DNA of 64,000 nucleotides from an uncultured Paracoccaceae bacterium. Its GTDB lineage: Bacteria; Pseudomonadota; Alphaproteobacteria; Rhodobacterales; Rhodobacteraceae. A program made the translations under genes and the position numbers. Below are positions 61,237 through 64,000 of the stretch, one piece after another. The DNA lies in contig CANLVD010000002.1 of assembly GCA_947494445.1 (NCBI GenBank), positions 1 through 64,000 of the forward strand, written 5' to 3'. The notes beneath the pieces are model-generated. The model was not told the origin of the DNA. It searched no databases and saw only the letters and a program-made list of their open reading frames with translations. How positions within the stretch are numbered: position 1 is the stretch's first letter; each line of letters opens with the position of its first letter.

Positions 61237-62505
61237 TCAGTTCGCCGCCTTCAAAGGCATCGGCCTTTGGGTGGTATCAGGATGCAACGAATGTTGCTCC
61301 GCCGTGAAGAGGTTGTTGGTGCCAATGTCGTCAATCCGGCTGACCCCGATCTGGGCCATGGCAAGGTCAATGTCTTCGGCAAAGCAGCCGATCAACTGCC
61401 GCAGACCAGCCTGCCCAGCAGCAGCGAGAGCATACAACACCGGGCGGCCCAGCATCACGAAGTCGGCCCCCAGTGCCAGAGCCTTCACCACATCCTCGCC
61501 ATTTCGGACCCCGCTGTCGAACAGCAGCGGATACTCAGGACCGACGGCCGTGCGGATGATCGGCAACAGGTCGATGGCTGGCGGCGCGCTGTCGAGCTGT
61601 CGGCCGCCGTGGGTCGAGACATAGACGGCATCCGCGCCGATCCGTTGCACTCGGGTTGCATCCATGGGTGACGTGATGCCCTTGACGATCAGCTTGCCCG
61701 TCCAGCGGTCCCGCAATGCCTGCAGGAACCCCCAGTCTGCCCCAGCGCGGCTCGCCTTGCGGTCGAAGGTCTTGTTGTCAGACGCGAAATTGCGCGGCTT
61801 CGGAACGCCGTGGATCAATGTAGAGAGCGACCACCGGGGATGGAGCGCCAAATCCATAAAGGCGCGGCGGGTCATGCGAAACGGTACGTTGAACCCATTC
61901 TGCTGATCTCGGATACGGCGTGACACCTCGGGCACATCCACTGTCAGAACCAGCGTGTCAAAACCCGCGTCACGCGCCCGATCCGCGACCGCGAAAGAGG
62001 CCTCGGCGGATTGCCCGAAATAAAGCTGGAACCAGGCCAGATCGCCGGCCCAGTCGCGCATCTCTGCCATGCTGCTGGAGCCCGCCGACGACAGGCCGAC
62101 CGGCATGTTCCGCTCAGTGGCCACATGCGCGATATGGGCATCCGCCCCCGCGCGGGACAGGTTGCACATGCCCATGGGCGCGATGCCCAAAGGCAGGCCG
62201 TATTCGCGGCCCAGAAACCGGGTGGCGGTGGATCGCGTGCCAATCTCAGCCATCGCCCGGGGTTGCAGCAGGAATTCATCGAACCGGGCCTCGTTCCTAC
62301 GGGCACCGACCTCACGCCCTGCGGCCCCGTCGATGAAATCGAAGATCAACCGTGGAAGCCGCTTGCGCGCCAGCAGGCGGGCGTCTTCGGTCGCATAGAT
62401 TTTGGGCCGCTGTGCCAATCGAGGTCTGATCCCTGCATAGGTGTGTTGCGGCACCGAAGGTAGGGGCTGCCTAGGGTCACGGACCAATCGAAATTGCGCT
62501 GGCAC
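61237..62505 (-). CDS. FMN-dependent alpha-hydroxy-acid dehydrogenase (LldD family)
   Basis: A 422-residue flavoenzyme that oxidises an L-2-hydroxy acid. RLPRLIFDFIDGAAG is the N-terminal FMN-fold start, KGITSPMDATRV and VSTHGGRQLDSAPPAID carry the catalytic Lys and His/Arg, and GADFVMLGRPVLYALAA closes the FMN site. The N terminus is long; the family usually begins about 35 residues before FDFIDG. The GTG at 62505 is used, but internal GTG (62454) and TTG (62418) codons are alternatives. First gene of the leftward operon, divergent from the TRAP operon. Confidence 0.9.
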   Translation of the reverse strand: MPAQFRLVRDPRQPLPSVPQHTYAGIRPRLAQRPKIYATEDARLLARKRLPRLIFDFIDGAAGREVGARRNEARFDEFLLQPRAMAEIGTRSTATRFLGREYGLPLGIAPMGMCNLSRAGADAHIAHVATERNMPVGLSSAGSSSMAEMRDWAGDLAWFQLYFGQSAEASFAVADRARDAGFDTLVLTVDVPEVSRRIRDQQNGFNVPFRMTRRAFMDLALHPRWSLSTLIHGVPKPRNFASDNKTFDRKASRAGADWGFLQALRDRWTGKLIVKGITSPMDATRVQRIGADAVYVSTHGGRQLDSAPPAIDLLPIIRTAVGPEYPLLFDSGVRNGEDVVKALALGADFVMLGRPVLYALAAAGQAGLRQLIGCFAEDIDLAMAQIGVSRIDDIGTNNLFTAEQHSLHPDTTQRPMPLKAAN

Positions 62506-62527
62506 CTATTCACATATCCTATGTCAG
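62504..62527. promoter_or_regulatory. element shared with 51994-52017
   Basis: ACCTATTCACATATCCTATG (62504-62523) matches ACCTATTCATATGTTCTATG (51994-52013) at 17 of 20 positions. Both copies lie in divergent promoter regions of the same metabolic block. This supports coordinated control of the ABC and TRAP transporters. The copy at 62504 overlaps the assigned LldD start codon, which hints that the real start is further in. Confidence 0.5.
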
Positions 62528-62707
62528 AGGCGCATGTGATCCCCGCACCCATAGCCAAGACGCATGAATGCTGCGTAGAATTCTATTGGTTCGATGGACC
62601 CGTCACGCGATAGCCTGTTTGTATCTGGTCCGGGAGTCTGGCTCTTGGGCGGAGCTGCACGCAAACCGTCGCAGAGCGGGCATGCCGAACCTGAATGGGA
62701 GGAACTC

Positions 62708-63700
62708 ATGAAACTATTGAAATTCATCGCGGCTAGCGGGGTGATGGCCTCGACGCTTCTGATCGGTGTCACGGCACAGGCGCAGGAATATGTCGCCCGG
62801 CTGTCGGTCCACTGGGGACCGACGCATCACAGCGCCATCCACTCCGAAATGTTCGCCAACGAGGTCAACAAACGGGCCGAAGGACGTCTGCGGATCGATT
62901 ACTTCCCGTCCGGCCAGCTTTTCGGCATCCGCGAACAGCTGGGCGCGGTGACCTCCGGTGCGGTCGAGATGGGCGGCATCGTGGCGGTCGTGTCATTCCC
63001 GCCGATCAACAAAAATTTCAATGTCGTCTCGATCACTGGCATGTTCGACAGCTACGACGAACAACGCGCCTTCTTTCAGGAAGACCCCGCCGGCAAGGCG
63101 GTCTGGGACGACATCACCACAAAATCCGATTCCGTGCTGTTGATGTACAATCCAGTTGGCCCGGTGATGACCTTCTCGACGCAGGAGCTGAACGGGGTTG
63201 CCTCCATGTCCGGGCTGAAGGCCCGCGCGCTCATCGGGGCAGAGCGCCCGATGTGGGAGGCGCTTGGCGCCAACACCGTATCGATGCCCACGGGCGAGGT
63301 CTATTCGGGCCTGCAAACCGGCATGATCGACACCATCAACAGCCCGCCGGGCTCGATCCGGGCGTTCAGCTGGTGGGAATATCTGACGCATGGCCAGAAA
63401 CCCTACCAGTACTATGCTGACGCCTACATCATGGCCAACAAGACTTGGTTCGACGGGCTGCCCGAAGACCTTCAGCAGCTGCTGATTGACGTGGGCCGCG
63501 AGGTCGGGCAAATCTCGACCGACAAGGTCCTCGAAACCGGCGAGGAAACCCTGGCCGAGTTCCAGGCGCGCGGAGGTGTCGTGACCGAACTGGAAGGCGA
63601 GGCACTGGCCGAATTCAACGCATTGATGGCCGACAAGGTCATGCCCGTGGTGGCTGAAACCGTCGACCCCGAGGTGATCGAGGCTGCCAAGGCTTTCTGA
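62708..63700 (+). CDS. TRAP transporter substrate-binding protein (DctP type)
   Basis: A 330-residue periplasmic TRAP receptor. The signal peptide is MKLLKFIAASGVMASTLLIG with cleavage after QAQ near residue 24. The mature protein has the DctP marks HHSAIHSEMFANEVNKRAEG, GALSGLKARALIGAERPMWE-like SGLKARALIGAERPMWEALG, the conserved Arg in this stretch for carboxylate binding, and MPTGEVYSGLQTGMIDTINS. The ATG at 62708 has GGGAGGA upstream; a frame from 62594 is longer but lacks support. It takes up an organic acid or amine acid for the operon. Confidence 0.93.
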   Translation: MKLLKFIAASGVMASTLLIGVTAQAQEYVARLSVHWGPTHHSAIHSEMFANEVNKRAEGRLRIDYFPSGQLFGIREQLGAVTSGAVEMGGIVAVVSFPPINKNFNVVSITGMFDSYDEQRAFFQEDPAGKAVWDDITTKSDSVLLMYNPVGPVMTFSTQELNGVASMSGLKARALIGAERPMWEALGANTVSMPTGEVYSGLQTGMIDTINSPPGSIRAFSWWEYLTHGQKPYQYYADAYIMANKTWFDGLPEDLQQLLIDVGREVGQISTDKVLETGEETLAEFQARGGVVTELEGEALAEFNALMADKVMPVVAETVDPEVIEAAKAF

Positions 63701-63725
63701 CGCAATGGGTCATGGCCGGACCAAT

Positions 63726-63748
63726 GCCCGCGCGTCTGCCGCGCGGGC
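63726..63748 (+). promoter_or_regulatory. intercistronic hairpin after the TRAP binding-protein gene
   Basis: GCCCGCGCG (63726-63734) pairs perfectly with CGCGCGGGC (63740-63748), loop TCTGC, between the receptor stop and the small permease start (63779). No T-run follows. Confidence 0.65.
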
Positions 63749-63778
63749 CCCTTATCTGCCCCAGCGAGGCATGTGATC

Positions 63779-64000
63779 ATGAATGCGATCCTGTCGATTT
63801 TCCGGGCCGTCAACAGCGCTCTGGAGAAGCTCACCGCAGTGACTTCCACCACTTTGGCCGCCATCATGGTTTTGGCCCTGACCGGCAGCGCCGTGACCCG
63901 CTATGTCAGCGGGACCGGCTATGACTGGTTCATCGAGCTACCGCCGGCGCTGGTACCGTGGATGGTTTTCCCGCTCCTCGGACCGCTATTGCGGTCCGGC
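63779..64000 (+). CDS. TRAP transporter small permease (DctQ type), truncated by the window edge
   Basis: The first 74 codons of a membrane protein, starting at the ATG at 63779 and running off the right edge. The N terminus MNAILSIFRAVNSALEKLTA, then a hydrophobic helix with MVLALTGSAVTRYVSG and a second with PWMVFPLLGPLL, is the start of a DctQ four-helix subunit. It follows the receptor gene by 78 nt across the hairpin. The large permease DctM is expected beyond the edge. Confidence 0.85.
   Translation, partial: MNAILSIFRAVNSALEKLTAVTSTTLAAIMVLALTGSAVTRYVSGTGYDWFIELPPALVPWMVFPLLGPLLRSG

Overview
The window reads as a gene-dense, GC-rich alphaproteobacterial segment. The lifestyle genes (ABC, TRAP and BCCT uptake systems, a DmdA-like methyltransferase, a non-pyrrolysine MttB-family protein, and a rhamnose locus laid out as in rhizobia) point to the Rhodobacteraceae/Roseobacter group. 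That placement is inferred from gene content; no search was run. I found no rRNA, intact tRNA, complete insertion sequence, CRISPR array or replication gene.

Layout, left to right. (1) 0.1-2.0 kb: an FAD monooxygenase divergent from a TetR regulator. (2) 2.2-12.8 kb: a complete L-rhamnose locus, rhaI-rhaD leftward and rhaR-rhaS-rhaT-rhaP-rhaQ-rhaU-rhaK rightward. Between the two arms is a striking array of six CAATCA/TGATTG half-sites phased at exactly 10 bp. (3) 13.0-17.0 kb: two unrecognised ORFs, an 866-residue protein and a GH18-like protein. They share one reading frame and are separated by a single TGA and one sense codon. (4) 17.0-19.1 kb: an SbtA-type bicarbonate transporter homologue divergent from a LysR regulator. 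(5) 19.2-33.6 kb: one leftward operon of twelve tightly packed genes. It starts with a SorC-type regulator and encodes a GlpSTPQV-like ABC importer, an EryA-like and a second FGGY kinase, a GlpD/EryB-like dehydrogenase, two class II aldolases, a hydroxyacid dehydrogenase and a HAD phosphatase. It looks like polyol catabolism with the substrate unknown. (6) 33.9-42.0 kb: a BCCT carrier, a DUF3726-like protein, a 567-residue unknown, a membrane-dipeptidase homologue, an aldehyde dehydrogenase, a LysR regulator and a RidA protein, probably a catabolic set for a betaine-like compound.

(7) 42.0-46.4 kb: a lower-GC stretch (sampled lines about 52-58% G+C) that opens with a tRNA-3'-end-like att scar. 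It carries a secreted TPR-type protein, a GcvA-like regulator and an EamA transporter, probably acquired DNA. (8) 46.4-64.0 kb: a much higher-GC block (a sampled line is 70% G+C). It has a dipeptide-type ABC transporter with a fused double ATPase, an S51 peptidase and a LysR regulator. Two convergent operons follow: MttB-like/PanE-like/FAH/Ldh2 rightward, and LldD-like/TPP enzyme/HIUase-like/DmdA-like leftward. A TRAP transporter runs off the right edge. This block looks like a catabolic pathway for a methylated (N- or S-methyl) nitrogenous compound that I cannot match to a described route.

The most novel candidates are the methyltransferase/transthyretin-like pathway in region 8, the in-frame-stop gene pair in region 3, and the 10-bp phased rha operator array. 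All four substrate-binding protein genes in the window are followed by a GC-rich intercistronic hairpin without a T-run.
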